DNA of 64,000 nt from Galbula dea (GCA_013399015.1 VWZX01006240.1:551248-615247); one strand, 5' to 3'; positions 48,951-61,430 are shown, counted from the stretch's first letter. Notes: generated from the letters alone by a model not told the origin. A program made the numbers and translations.

Positions 48951-50004
48951 ACTCAACAAGGAGGAGAGAATCTCTTGTCCCTTATATGAGGCTCACAGGA
49001 GCTGAATTTGCAACAGGAATGTAGTTTGCCCAAGGTATCTTAGCTTTTGTCTGCTACCAGGAGGAAATGGTTAATGCTTTATACACACAGCACCTGAATC
49101 TTCAGCCTCCTAGGAGCACACCTGAACATCTTCATGAGGAGCATCACCATCTTTGTCAGAAGCTGGCTGAGTCACAATCTGTGCTGTTTCCTTCCCTCTA
49201 TCTGGAGACTGGGGCAATCATTAAACAGCAAAATAATTACAGCTCTTCTGTTTCTAGCCCCAGAAGCTGTGATCTGTTTGCTTAGGTCTTAAGAGTTTAC
49301 CAGGCAGCTGGAAGTGTTGACTGATAATTGCTGTGAGTTCCTGATCCTCCAGAAGAGTGAAGAGCTTTCTCCATCCTCTGCCTGTTGCCCCTACAGTTTG
49401 GTGTGCTGAAATTGGTGTTCTCAACACTGCAAGGAGAACTTGAGTCTCAGGTGCTGAGAATTAATGTTGCCTGTTTAATAACATCAGTTTCCAATCTGGT
49501 CTGTCCTTCTTAGACAGTGTTGCTTAAAGCCAAGTTGTCATCTCTCATCAAACTGGGTGTGGGGCTGAGTGATACTGGAACAAATGGAAGTGACTGGAAA
49601 AATTGTTCTTGCTCTCCCAGCCAGGGCCAGCTACCACTTTGATTTCTCTCCACCTTGGGTGGTTGTCCTGGACCTTTGCAGAGCATTCATCCTGCCATAT
49701 GCTATTGCAAAGTCATTACCTAATGACACCTAATGAAGCCCCAAACCATGGTGTTCTCTGTGATAATTCAGGATGCCTGGACCCCTGGTGATCCTGGCCA
49801 AGCAACAGCAATCCTTGAACCCTTCCTGGCTGCAGATTGGGCTGGAAGCTGCATCTGTGCCTGCTGGCAAGGTCCCAGCAAGGGGCAGTGCAGCACTGAG
49901 AGCATCCATGCAAATCTCCACTGATGGGAACCCCCCAGAGGCATGGGGAACAGGATGCAGCAGGAGGGAGTCTTCATGGAGCTCCTGGAGATGCAGATGA
50001 AGTG

Positions 50005-50440
50005 ATCATAGAATGGTTTGGGTTGGAAGAGACCTTTAAAGACCATGTGGTCCAAACCCCCTACACTGAACAGGGATATCTGGAACTAGATCAGGTTGCT
50101 CAGAACCCCAGACAACCTGACCTGGAATGGTTCTAGGGATAGGACATCTCCCACCTCTCTGGGAAACCTGGGCCAGTGTTTCACTACCCTCACTGCAAAA
50201 AAATTGTCCTCCTCCTATCTAGTCTGAGTCTCCCTCTTCTAGTTTCAAACTATCAGCCCTTGTCCTGTCCCAACGAGCCCTGCTAAAAAGTCTGTCTCCA
50301 TCTCTCCTCCAGGCCCCTTTAAGTACTGAAAGGCTGCAAGAAGGTGTGGCCAGAGCCTTCTCTTCTCCAGGCTGATCTCTCACAGCCTGTCCTCATAGCA
50401 GAGATGTGCCAGCCCTTGGATCATTTTTATGGCCCTGCTG
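50005..50440 (-). repeat. CR1 fragment
   Basis: ATCATAGAATGGTTTGGG, CCTGACCTGGAATGGTTC, CAGCCCTTGTCCTGTCCC and GCCAGCCCTTGGATCATTTT. Antisense 3' UTR of the same subfamily as the copies at 23013 and 59551. Confidence 0.93.
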
Positions 50441-52279
50441 GTACTTCCACTCTTGTCTGCAGGACCAGCATGTGTGTCAGAGCATATTATCAGCTCACTA
50501 CATCCCAGTGGCGGAAGCAGCACAGGGAACTGCTGTTCCTCCCACCACCCACAGAGCTGGCAGCACCTGAAACAACACTAAGCATCCCCTGGACCCTTCT
50601 CTCCCAGAACCCAAATGTCACTGAAACAAGCTGAGATGGATGGTGTGGTTTGACTTTCGGCTCTACTGCCTTGGGCCAGCTCAGCACACTCTTGCTGACG
50701 AGCTAAAACCTGCTGTAACCACATTGCTGTTGCTTTGAAGAGAGCTTGGGCAGAAGTCTCCATTTCTGCAGTTAGCACAACCATAAAAACCATCCAAAAC
50801 ACAGTGAGGTGAGGAAGAAACACCCTAGATGTCCAGCACGTTGGTATTTGTGGCACAGTTTCCATTGTGACTATGTCTCTGATGAGGAGGAGCAATAAAT
50901 GCTCTCTGCAAAGCTCCTGTGGTGAAGGATGGGAGAAGAAACAGTGACCCAAAAAGGTGTCACATGCTGGAAACATGACCTGGAGAGAAGCATCTACAAT
51001 TAACAAGATGGAGAAGAGAGATTCCCTAGGTCTTAGCAGAGTGCTTTCATGATCACAAAAAGCAAGTGGGTGTCCAAGAGTTCTCACATAGCATGGATGA
51101 GTTTTCTGTTGATAGGGAGGATTCAAAGGGGTTAGCACTATTAGCATTCTGGGCAGAGAGGGAGCAGATCTATAGCATGACTCTCAATAAATACATTGCT
51201 GCAGTAAACTTCTTTAGCACTGTGCAATTCACATCTGATCTCTGCTGACCTTTTTTTTCCCCCCTCCTAATTAAACCTTTAGCTTGCAAATGAGCCATTT
51301 CCTACATCAAACTGGAGTGTGGCACAGGAGGAAATTCTACCCACGATTTATAGGAGATGTTGGTGACCCAACTGTCTATCACAACCTTTCCTAATTGATC
51401 TCTCTTTGAATTCAATTTGACCAATTATTTTCTCCTAGGTGAACAATGATGAAACCATCCTTAAAAGCAATTGTGCCAACAGCAGTGAAGAGAGCTGGGT
51501 GTACCCAGTGGATGGAGGAGAACAATTCATTTTGTGCCTCTAGTCAGAAAGATGAAGGTCAACTGCCTCCAGCACCCCAAGTCTCTGCTTACCTCAACCA
51601 GCTGTTTTCCCAGAGCAGTAGGGCTTGGCTTTTTTTGGAGATGAAGAGGTGTGCATGGAGGTGACTTACACAAGACCTTTTGCAGGTTCTTCCACACAGA
51701 GGAGACAGAAGCTTGCCATCACTCCCGCTCTGGTTTTAGAACTGGATGAGCAAATCAACCTCTTCCAGTTTGCTTATGCCCCATGGTTCTCTTCCAGCAC
51801 AGTGATCTGGCAACTTCTCAAATTCCTTTCCAGCATACTATCCAAGAAGAAATCTCCCAAGTCATGACCAGCCTCCACTGATCTGTCTCATGATTCCCCT
51901 TCCCTTAGAAAGGGAAGGCAATAGCTGAGATGGGCGTAACAGCACGATGTTGAACTGCTGACCTCAAGAGTTCAAAGATATTCCTGGCTGCACTCTATAG
52001 TGCTTTGTGTGTCCAGATGAACCCCTTGCCCTTCCCTGTAGCTGAACCATGTAAATTTGACTGGGGTAGTGTCCCATGGCAGTGGGGAAGGACCCTTGGC
52101 TTGTCTGGATGGCAAGAAGCCGGAGCAGCAACTGCCAGCAGTGACACAAAGGGAATTAAATCAGTCCAGTCAATTAAAAAGTCATGAGGCTCACCTAAAA
52201 ATCCTCCTCAGAAGTGTATTATATCTGATTTTCCTTCATCTCCTGACTCCAGAGTGTGCACCAGGGGATGCTCTGTTCT

Positions 52280-52556
52280 CCCATGTAATAAATGATAGGA
52301 CAAGAGGACACAGCCTCAGGTTGCACCAGAGGAGGTTTAGGTTGGACATTTGGAAAAATGTCTTCCCCAAAAGGGTTGTCAAGCCCTGGCCCAGGCTGTC
52401 CAGGGCAATGGTGGAGTCATCATCCCTGGAGGGATCAAAAAGCCATGGAGATGTGGTGCTGAGGGACATGGTTTAGTGGTGACCTGGCAGTGCTGGTTGG
52501 ATCTGATGATCTGAAAAGTTTCTTCCAATAAAAATAATCCCATGATTCTGTGATTC
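52280..52556 (+). repeat. CR1 3' fragment
   Basis: GATAGGACAAGAGGACACAG, GGTTTAGGTTGGACATTTGG, TTTAGTGGTGACCTGGCAG and an end in CCATGATTCTGTGATT. Sense orientation. Confidence 0.93.
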
Positions 52557-52825
52557 AAGCCTTGCTTCTACCACTGAAATGATGAAAAATTTCCCTTCCT
52601 TTAGCAGGAAGCCAGGAGGTTTCTGTCCACTCAGGACTGCTCACACTGCTGTATCTTCTCAAATACCTTCAGGCTGTACTGAGTGCAAACCCCACTGCAG
52701 CCAGCAGCTCTCACCCTGCAGCACAAGCTCTGCTGCAGAGCACCCTGATGCTATGTCCTCTGTGGGTGGCATGGGGTGGGTGTCAGCTAGGAGGAGAGGT
52801 CTTCATCACTCACCCTTTCCCTTTT

Positions 52826-53105
52826 AGAATCAAAGAATCATTTTGCTTGGAAGACACCTTTAAGCTCATCAAGTCCAGCTGTTACCCCAGCACTGCCAGG
52901 TCACCACTAAACCATGATCCTCAGCACCACAGCTCCATGTCTTTAACACCTTCCAGGGAGGGTGACTCTACCACTATGCTGGGCTAGGATTTAACTACCA
53001 TTTTGGGGAAGAAAACTGTTCCTGATATTCAACCTAAACCTCCCCTGGTACAACTTGGGGCCATTTCCTCTTGTCCTGTCTCTTGTCACTTGGGACCCCC
53101 TCATC
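52826..53105 (-). repeat. CR1 3' fragment
   Basis: Antisense copy with AGAATCAAAGAATCATTTTG, CACTGCCAGGTCACCACTAA and TCCTCTTGTCCTGTCTCTTG. It is the mirror of the element at 52280, so the two form an inverted pair about 270 bp apart. Confidence 0.92.
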
Positions 53106-53238
53106 ATTCCTCAGGCTGCCTCCCCACTGCAGCCTGCATGAAGCCCATGAGCAGCCACCTCAGACTGGGGAAGTTAGAAGTCAATAACTAAAAAATCAGT
53201 GGAAATAAAAAGAGTTTCATCTGCTGCAGTACACAACT

Positions 53239-53296
53239 CCATCCATCCATCCATCCATCCATTCCTCCTTCCTTCCTTCCTTCCCTCCCTCCCTGA
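53239..53296 (+). repeat. ATCC/TTCC/CTCC tetranucleotide microsatellite
   Basis: Successive runs of ATCC, then TTCC, then CTCC units form one compound pyrimidine-rich microsatellite. Confidence 0.93.
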
Positions 53297-53584
53297 CAGC
53301 CTTTCCCTTCTTTACAGGAAGCCAAGCTGCAGCACCCAGCCATGGCTGCACAGCACCTGACCAGCCCAAATCTCATTAAACATTAAAGCTTGGGAGGTTA
53401 AATGGCCAGTGACAAATAGGTGCACCTGGAGCAAACAAGCAGTGTCATTCCTCACCCAGCCTGTCCCAGCACCAGGGTTGCCAGGGGTTCAGGGCACACA
53501 CCTTACTGTGCACCAGGAAAAGTTTGCTAAGCAAACCTAGGAGCTGGATATTGCTCTTCTCCCACCAGCTCCTTTCAACACTTC

Positions 53585-53824
53585 TCCAATAGGAGGGGAG
53601 ATTTAGATTGGATGTTTGAAAAAAATTCTTTATCCAGAGAGTAGTGAGGCACTGGGACAGGATGCCCAAAGAGGTTGGGGATGTTCCTTCCCTGGTGGTG
53701 TTCAAGGCTAGCTTGGATGTGACCCTGGGAGATCTGGTCTAGTGGTGGCATCTCTGCCCATGGAAAGAGGTTAGAACTGGGTGATTTAAGGTCCCTTCCA
53801 ACCCAAACCATTCTACAATTCTGT
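53585..53824 (+). repeat. CR1 3' fragment
   Basis: GGGGAGATTTAGATTGGATG, CCAGAGAGTAGTGAGGCAC, CTGGTGGTGTTCAAGGC and GGTCCCTTCCAACCCAAACC, ending ACAATTCTGTGGA. Sense copy of another CR1 subfamily. Confidence 0.92.
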
Positions 53825-54162
53825 GGATAGGAATCTCTCCCCAGTACTCCTCCAGCCCAACCCTCCCTCCTCAGTAGGTATTAAAATGAGTTATGTAGGT
53901 GGTGATGTGAAAACAAACAGTGTGTAGATGCATGCAAACAACAACAGCAGAACTCCAGGAAAATTTATATTGCAGCCAGAAGACTAAAGAGGGAGCACAG
54001 AAAATGTCAGCTGCCTTCTAATGCCACCCTGAAGGACATCAGGGAGGGTCTGGCTGGCCTTGCTAGTGCCTCAAAGGGTGTTGAAAACCTCCCATATACA
54101 AGCCAAATTAGTTCCTGTGATCTTTCCCCTGGCAAAATAACCAGCAGGGGTCTGCTTCACAG

Positions 54163-54415
54163 GAACACAGAACCATTAAGGTTGGAAGAGACCTCTAAGA
54201 TCATCAAGTCCAGCTGTCAACTTATCACTAAGCCACTAACCTATGTCCCTCAGCACCACATCTCATCTTTTCAGTCCTTCCAGGGATGGTGACTCCACCA
54301 CTGCCCTGGGCAGCCTGGGCCAATGCTTAACAACTCTTTCAGGGAAGAAATTATTCCTGATATCCAAGCTAAACCTCCCCTGGTGCAACTTGAGGCCAAT
54401 TTCCTTTTGCCCTCC
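54163..54415 (-). repeat. CR1 3' fragment
   Basis: Antisense copy beginning AACACAGAACCATTAAGG, with GTCCAGCTGTCAACTTATCA and CTAAACCTCCCCTGGTGC. Confidence 0.93.
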
Positions 54416-55251
54416 CACTCATCCAGGGTGTGTGATACTCTGGATAAAACTAATTTATTTTTGACATTTGCTTTCCAAGCAGAGGTCCACCTTGCCAGCC
54501 CCAGCCCTATCCTGCATCAAGGTGAACTTCAACAGCTGGAAACCCTCCAGTCTGCTTTTGGCAGCTCCACCACAGCCATACCCAGATTGGTGAAGTAGCC
54601 TCCAACCCAGTGCCTCTGCCTTTCCTGGGAATGGGTGCTTCACAGGTGCAATGGTTTTAGAGGCAGCTCAAGGGCTCTCCCTGTCCCTCCTTGGCCAGAA
54701 AATGAACACAATAAGCCATGTTCCCCTCTGGTGCCTCAGGGTCTTGGTTCTGCATGACAAGGCCAACCACAGTGCCTCAAGCAGTGACTGGGGAGAGGAG
54801 CTCACCCCACTGGTGGCTCCCACTGCAGATGCATCAAATGCTGCATGTCCTTCCTCTGGCTCATTTGAGCTGTAATTGCAACAGCCTGAGCTACCACAGG
54901 CCTTCATGTGCTGCTATTTTTCGTGACATTTTATGTACATCATCTGCAGGAGTTATTTTTAGCAAACTTTCTCCCTGGGACAGCCTCATGTGTGCCACAT
55001 CTTGTTTCCATGAGCATGTGCTGCAGCTGGGAGGGGCTTGAGGACTTTTTTTTTCTGTTCCCCATGTCAAGACTGGGGTTTGAATTGCAGCAGCAACACA
55101 CATCCCATAATATTTTCCTTTCTTTTCACAAGGTTGCTTTAGAGGGGGAAAGAAAACCAAAGAGCAAAGGTAGCAAGGTATCCTAGCTCCTGTTTTTCCA
55201 GGCATTTCCTTGTTTGGGATGCTCTGGGATGAGTTACCATCACCTCCAAAA

Positions 55252-55440
55252 AGAAATAGCATCATTCTTAGGTGGAAATAACATCTTTCTTGGGGGTAGT
55301 AGCATAATCCTTGGTGGAAACAGCATTGTTCTTGGTGGAAATTGCATTGCTCTTGTGGAAATAGCCTCATTCTTGGTGGCAACAGCATCATTCTTGGTGG
55401 AAAAGCATTGTTCTTGGTGGAAACAACATCATTCTTGGGT
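55252..55440 (+). repeat. Minisatellite, 21 bp unit, about nine copies
   Basis: Units resemble CTTGGTGGAAACAGCATTGTT with single-base changes, and several are 20 or 22 bp. Both strands read through open with a 7-residue period because 21 is a multiple of three. No start context or family match supports a gene. Confidence 0.93.
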
Positions 55441-55569
55441 ATTTTGGGCAGAAGACAATTCTTTGGTCTTTGCTGGAAGCTGTTTGCTCTGGCTCATGGG
55501 GCTGATGGCACGTGCAGGGCTACAGTGAGCATTGTTCTCTTGGGTGTATTTGAGGAACTGTGGCTCCAA

Positions 55570-55590
55570 GATATGTGTGTGTGTGTGTGA
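55570..55590 (+). repeat. TG dinucleotide microsatellite
   Basis: Short run of TG units after ATATG. Confidence 0.8.
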
Positions 55591-56589
55591 GATGCAGCTC
55601 TCACCCAGATCCTCTCAGTCCTTTGTCATGGAAGACTCCAAACATTGAAATTTAGGTCTGCCTCAAATGCTTGGTGGAGAAAATGTTCTCTAAGAAAATG
55701 ATGTTTTCTCAAACTCAAAGCATTTGTGGAAACTTACTGGTTGAAACATGAATGGTGGCCTTGGGAGGGCCCTTTCCCATAGTGGGGTTGCTGGTATGTG
55801 CACAGAGGATGGTCCATGTGGGGAGGTCTGTGGATGGATGAGGGGGTCCTTGCAGTGAGGAGGGGTCCATGTAGAATGGAGAGGTCTACATGGGGCAGCA
55901 GCTCTGCAATGGAGCACAACCACACCCAAGCCCATTGCACTCTTGATGCAGCAACAGCCCCTCTGCCTGAGGACTACCACCTGGAGATGGTCCTTGAAGG
56001 CACCAGTGATGTCCCATGGGCCTCATGTGAGCCTCTGAGTCCCCTGAGCAGAGCTTGGCCAAGGCTGTTGCTTTTAGAAAGGGGACTTTCTAAAACTGCC
56101 TTTTAGTTCAGAGGCTTTCTGAGACCTAAAGTTGACCTGGACCTCGGGGTTTCCATTTGTGCTGGACATCAGCATCTCATGGGCTTCACCAGTGGGTGGA
56201 TGAGGTCTCTGCTCCCAGCATCCAACCAGAAACTTGCTTCTGCTGCACCAAACCACAGCTCACCCCTCACTGCCCCCAGCCAGGCACTGCCTGTCCCATC
56301 AGATACAGAGAGTTCGTAAACCGCAGGAGGAGAATTTGTTTAACTTTAGCACGCCACTTGGCCTTCCTCCTGACAGGGCTGTGGCTGGAGCCCGAGGGTG
56401 GGAGGAGCAAGGTGATTCACAGCACCCATCCCAGCTCCAGGACATGCTGAACACCCCCAGCTGGGCCCCCCTGGATCAGAAGGTACACCAGGAACACACA
56501 ATGCACCGAGCAGCAGCGTGAGCGCTTCTGCACAGGACACCTGGGCCATGGCTAAAAGCTCTTCTCCAGCTCTTGGAGCAACTGAAACC

Positions 56590-57060
56590 TCTTTTTTTTT
56601 TTTTTTTCCCTAGTCCTTATTGTGTACTAATGAAGAAATCAAATCAACATTTGGTCCCAAATCCAGCATATGGTTATTGTTTGCTGCAAGGACAGGGGAA
56701 AACATGACTCCGTAACGCGGCGAGAAGGCTGCAGCTGCAATATCACATTACAGCTCCACGCTTTATTTAATAAACCCTTGTCCTGCCAGCCTTAATGACA
56801 TTTTTTTTTCCTCCTCCCCACCCCTCAGCCCCAAGAGGTGGTTTCAGTGCCTTCTGCCACGCTGGCCGCGACGGGCTTGCATGTGCCCTTCGTTAGCCGA
56901 GGAATCTGCTTCCAATTCCGGCCCCTTCAGCTTGTATTTTCACAGCCACTCATTAGTCACCCAACGCTGACAAGCTGCTGTCCCTGTGCCATCTCCCTCA
57001 TTGTTTCTATGCAAGTGCAGGGAGGAAAATGATTTATTTAGGTTTTAATTAAAATTTGTG
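56590..57060. promoter_or_regulatory. Candidate conserved noncoding element
   Basis: The stretch lies between repeats and is itself free of CR1. It mixes isolated CpGs (GTAACGCGGCGAG, GGCCGCGACGGGC) with homeodomain-type cores (CTTAATGAC, TCATTAGTCACC, GGTTTTAATTAAAATT). This texture is common in developmental enhancers and uncommon in the rest of the intergenic DNA here. Conservation itself cannot be seen from one sequence. Confidence 0.35.
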
Positions 57061-57239
57061 GATAGGCCAGTGAGTTTTACCAGCACCCTTTCTAATTTGT
57101 GGTTGAGGAGGGGGAGGGAAAGAAAGGAAACAAATAAATGGTATCAGTAACCTTAGAGCATTTGTATCTTCAGGGTTACCTCAGGTGGTTACCTTCCCAC
57201 ACACAGGTCAACCAGGGACTGTGTCTTAGAGCCAGGAGA

Positions 57240-57426
57240 AAGGTAGCACCTTTGGGGAGACACTCTTGGGATCACCACAGCAGGGGAATCCAGAGAGGTG
57301 ACAACTTTGGGGCTCACATCAAGAGACACACCTGGGATCACCACAGTAGGTGAATCCAGAGAGGTGACACCTGTGGGGCTTATATCAAGAGACACACCTG
57401 GGAATCACCACAGCAGATAAATCCAT
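57240..57426 (+). repeat. Minisatellite, 66 bp unit, about 2.8 copies
   Basis: GGGATCACCACAG (last copy GGGAATCACC) starts at 57268, 57334 and 57400, spacing 66 and 66. The units share GAATCCAGAGAGGTGACA and ATCAAGAGACACACCTGGG. The first copy is partial. Confidence 0.92.
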
Positions 57427-57582
57427 GTCCTGTGAGTCTCATGACACCAGGACAAGCCCTGAGCTGGTGCAGAATTGCTGCAATTTAAGGATGTGTATTC
57501 AATCGTATGGGCAACATCACAGCAGTGCCTGGGAGGAAGATGGGTAACACAGGGGGAGGCAGGCAAGCACAGTGGTCATAAA

Positions 57583-57735
57583 GTCAGAGTCATGGAATAC
57601 CAAGTTGGAATAGCCCTCAAGGATCATCTGGTCTAACCTCTCTTGACAAAAGCACAGTCTAGACAAAATGGCCCAGCACCTATCCAGATGAATCTTAAAC
57701 ATGTCCCCAAGAGCAGGACCTACAGGTCCTCCACT
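57583..57735 (-). repeat. CR1 3' fragment, diverged
   Basis: GAGTCATGGAATACCAAG, then GTTGGAATAGCCCTCAAGG, ATCATCTGGTCTAACCTC and ATGTCCCCAAGAGCAGGACC. Old antisense copy with many differences from consensus. Confidence 0.8.
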
Positions 57736-59550
57736 GGTTTGAATGCAGAAGTTATCACTTCTGTGGATTTTGAAGGTACTGATACCTCCAAAGGTACAGA
57801 ACCCTGGGTAACCTGGGTTACAAACCCACTCTCTCCAAAATAGCCCAGAGGGCCCAGGCACCTACCCCAAAGCCAGCACCCCTCATCACCAGGGGACCTG
57901 CCCACTGTGCCATACAACTCCCAACAACACTAATTTATCTTGCTGGTGACTTGTTTGTGACTCCAAAAGAACAACCAGGAGTGGAAGGGTGAGGGGTTGT
58001 GGTAGGCAAGCTGGGAAAACTTTGGAAGCATCAGTGCCCCCTGTGCTGTGTCCTCAGTTGCCTCCCAGGCAAAGGGTGATGTGATGCTCTTGCTGGATAG
58101 AGATATTCCTGCTGCTCCTGTCATCAAGAGGCACTTCAAAAAGGTGCAGTAAAGCACTAAGAGACTAAACTGCTGCCCTCCCCCCACATTATGAAAGTTA
58201 GGAGACTTTCTTGGTCTAATACTAGAGCTCAGAGAAATCCCTGCCATTACCTGATGTAAATATGTATTAATTAAAGCACTTTGGAGATGCAGAGTATTGA
58301 CCTAACAGGCTGTAATGGCTCTTCTTCAGCAATTACAATCTATCATACAGCTACATATTTCAGGAGGGGATTTTTTCTTTTGGAGGCTCATCATTGACCT
58401 GAGGGCCTTGGGTGGTTTCCTGCCCTTGCACAGACCCTTCCTGCCTCAGGGCTCACATCCTTCCTGGGGAAATTATTAGAGGAGGAGACCCTAAATCCCT
58501 TAATTTTAATAAATGCAACAGGTTTAGTCCTATCCCTTCCCCACCAGGTAGCTCCTCTCCTGCTCCCCATCACCACAAGGCCACTTACAAAACTTCTCAC
58601 CCACCTGCAGACCCCAGGAAACATCTAGAGCAAAATATTTCTACATAAAAGAAAATCTTTGTGTTTTCCAGTGGTGGAAACTCTTCTCAAATAAACCATT
58701 CCTCTCCTGAGACCTACACCTTCTAATTTAATTTTCCCCTAAATCAAACAGTGTATTAATCCCCAATAGAAAACATGTTCCAGTTGCACAAACAGTATTT
58801 AAATGGCATAATAGGGACATCTTTTAGAAATACTTCTAACAAGTCCTGGGGAAAAAAAAAAAAAGGAAAAGCCCTGAATGTGCAGGCTATAATTAATGGA
58901 AATGCCAAGTGCCAGCTAACCAGGAAAACTCCAGCATCATAAATCTGCCCCAAGCTTTCTCACACATGCTGATGGATGGGGACCTGCAGCTTAAATATTT
59001 AACAATCAATAATTCAAATACCTCTCCTACCCTATTAAATTTGTCACATTTATTTAGCAATGCAACAGCCAGCTGAAGTCCCTCTAAAAGTTCTGTGTCC
59101 TCCACCCATTAACCAAAGGCAGTGTTTGGGGTGAAGAATGTTTGGCTTTGGAAGGGAAGAAGAAAGAAAAAAAGGCATTGGATGAGGAAATTTCTGTTGG
59201 GGAAATGCTGAACAATGAGGGGGAAAGAAAATTAAACTCCATCCACCCAACTAGTTGGCTGTGTCTCCTTCACCCTACCAGGTTTGGATAATGCAGTGTG
59301 CAGGCAGGTGTTATGTCAAATGAATTACATTTACAGGAACATTTTCCAATTTCTTTGCTGCCCAAGGCAGGAACTGCTGTTCATCTGCTGCAGATTAATA
59401 TTTCTGTGGCACCAGGTGGGCTGCAGCCCCTGCATGGCCTCCTGTCCTGAGCAACACTTGTAAAACAAAAAACCTCACCAAAACCTGGAGAAAGGGGTGG
59501 GTTTGGGTCTGAGCTTACCTGCAGCCATGGGAGGAAATCAGAGAATGATG

Positions 59551-59868
59551 GAATCACAGAATTGTTCAGGTTGGAAAGGACATTCAAAGGTCCTCTAGTC
59601 CAAACCCCTTGCACTGAACTGGTTCATCATCTTGATGAGGTTGCTCAGAGCCCCAAACAATCTGACCTGGAATGGTTCCAGGGATGGGACTTCTACCAGT
59701 CCTCTGGGTTGCCCACCCTCACTGGAAGAAATGTCTTCCTTATACCTAGTCTAAATCTCTCTTTAGTTTCAAACCATCACCCCTTGTCCTGTTGCAACAG
59801 GTCCTGCTCAAAAGTCTGTCCCCATCTTCCTTGTAGGCTCCTTGAAGTGCTGAAAGGTTGTGAGAAGG
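59551..59868 (-). repeat. CR1 fragment
   Basis: GAATCACAGAATTGTTCAGG, CAATCTGACCTGGAATGG, CATCACCCCTTGTCCTGTTG and TGAAGTGCTGAAAGG. Antisense, same subfamily as the copies at 23013 and 50005. Confidence 0.93.
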
Positions 59869-60637
59869 GTCAGGAAGGAACATATCCAGCACTGGCAAGC
59901 AAGAGGCCATACATTGGCTGATAACAATAATCATTAGATCTTGCCAGTCTGCATCCCAGCAGCCTGACTCCACATTCCAAAGGTTTTTGGGAAAGCAGGG
60001 ATGAGTGCATGGTTTACCAGGTTGCTCCTCACCTCTCCAATGGCCTCAGTAAAAATAAGAGCAAGGAGGAAACTCAGCTCCATTTCCACTCTCCTGGAGG
60101 AACCCCAGCTGGCTCACAGCATCCAGTTTGCTGTTGGGAGACCTGGTCATACTCCCAGCTGCCCCTGGCAAGGAGGGTGCCTTTGTCCTCTGAGCAAAAC
60201 TGACCTGAAAGGTCACAAAACTTGTGGCCACAAGCTTCTGAAGGGATTTTAAATAACCATGGACCTGCCAATGGGTAAGGGAGGTGGGGGGCTGCCAGGC
60301 TTGGCCCCTATCCTCCAGTCCCTCAGAGCACATCTGCAGGTCTGAGTTACTCCAGCCTAAATCTCCATCCCCAGCTGATTGCTATCAATTATCAGCTGAT
60401 GTTTGAATGGCCAAGCAGTCCATTCTAAAATGAAGCAGTGCTATTTGCACTAATGCCCTTGTGCTAACTCCCCACTGAAACACACAGAGGCAGTCAATGC
60501 CACCTTGCTGAAGCACTGAACCAATAAACATGGCCAGTCTTGGCTTGTCCTGCAGCAGAGAGAAGGCATTGGACAAAGCTACTGCCTCAGTCATGCCTCC
60601 CAACTTCTTTCCTTGTTGCATCATCAGGAATGTTTAC

Positions 60638-60704
60638 ATTGAGGGTTGGACTTGATGATCTTAGAGGTCTCTTCCAACCTTAATAAGTCTGTGATTCTGT
60701 GATT
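60638..60704 (+). repeat. CR1 3' terminal scrap
   Basis: GGGTTGGACTTGATGATC, AGGTCTCTTCCAACC and the end GTGATTCTGTGATTT. About 65 bases of a sense CR1. Confidence 0.92.
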
Positions 60705-60974
60705 TAAGGAAGAGATTAAGTAGCCAGATTGGCTAGTAATATGAATTCAGAAGGCTGTTGATTCACTACAGGTGAGCAATCCTGTTAGGGTATCTGTGAA
60801 ATAACCATAAACTTGTGAGAAGACTGACAATTTCTGAAGATCATATAGCAGCAATACAAAAAAAACCTATTTGGCACAGTTTGCATTTAGGGAGAGAAAG
60901 GTGAAAGTGGCCAATGTGTTGAAATGGGATATAAATGTTTTGTCACCACTCCACTTCCTGCAACTTCACCTTTT

Positions 60975-61430
60975 GAAATGTTGGAAAGTGGCCAGAGAAG
61001 GGCAAGGAAGTTGATGAAGGGTCTAGAGCACAAGTGTTGTGAGGAGCAGCTGAGGGAACTGGGCTTGGTTAGCCTAGGGTAAAGGAGGCTCAGGGGAGAC
61101 CTTCCCATGCTCTACAACTCCCTGAAAGAAGGCTGGAGCCAGGTGAAGTTTGGTCTCTTCTCCTGAGGAACAAGTGGAGGGACAAGAGGAAACAGCCTCA
61201 AGTTGTGCCAGGGGAGATTTAGGTTGGACAGTAGGAATGATTTCTTCGTGGAAAGGGTTAACCAGGCCTGGCACAGGCTGCCCAGAGCAGTGGTGGAGTC
61301 ACCATGCTAAGAGGTATTTAAAAGCCTGCAGGTGTGGTGCTGAGGGCCATGGTTTAGTGGTGACCTGGCAGTGCTGGGTTAATGGTTGCACTTGGTCTCT
61401 TCCAACCAAAATGATTCTATTCTCTGATTC
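60975..61430 (+). repeat. CR1 fragment
   Basis: TGGAAAGTGGCCAGAGAAGG, AACTGGGCTTGGTTAGCC, CAAGTGGAGGGACAAGAGG, TTTAGTGGTGACCTGGCAG and an ATTCTATTCTCTGATT end. Sense, and one of the longer copies. Confidence 0.93.

Noticed and set aside
48550..48952. Open frames on the minus strand
   Set aside because: They are remnants of CR1 ORF2 (LEYCVQF, LGLFSLEKRRLRG) in a dead copy.
50578..51147. 189-codon open frame on the minus strand
   Set aside because: A Leu/Ala-rich part gave a vague impression of a retroviral envelope, but no definite motif, disulfide pattern or neighbouring retroviral gene supports it. Left unassigned.
54891..55391. 166-codon open frame on the minus strand with a FHQEQ-type repeat
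   Set aside because: Much of it is the antisense reading of the 21 bp minisatellite. An open frame is automatic for a unit of three-fold length.
55252..55440. CRISPR-like array
   Set aside because: Units are contiguous and similar along their whole length, with no unique spacers. It is a minisatellite in eukaryotic DNA.
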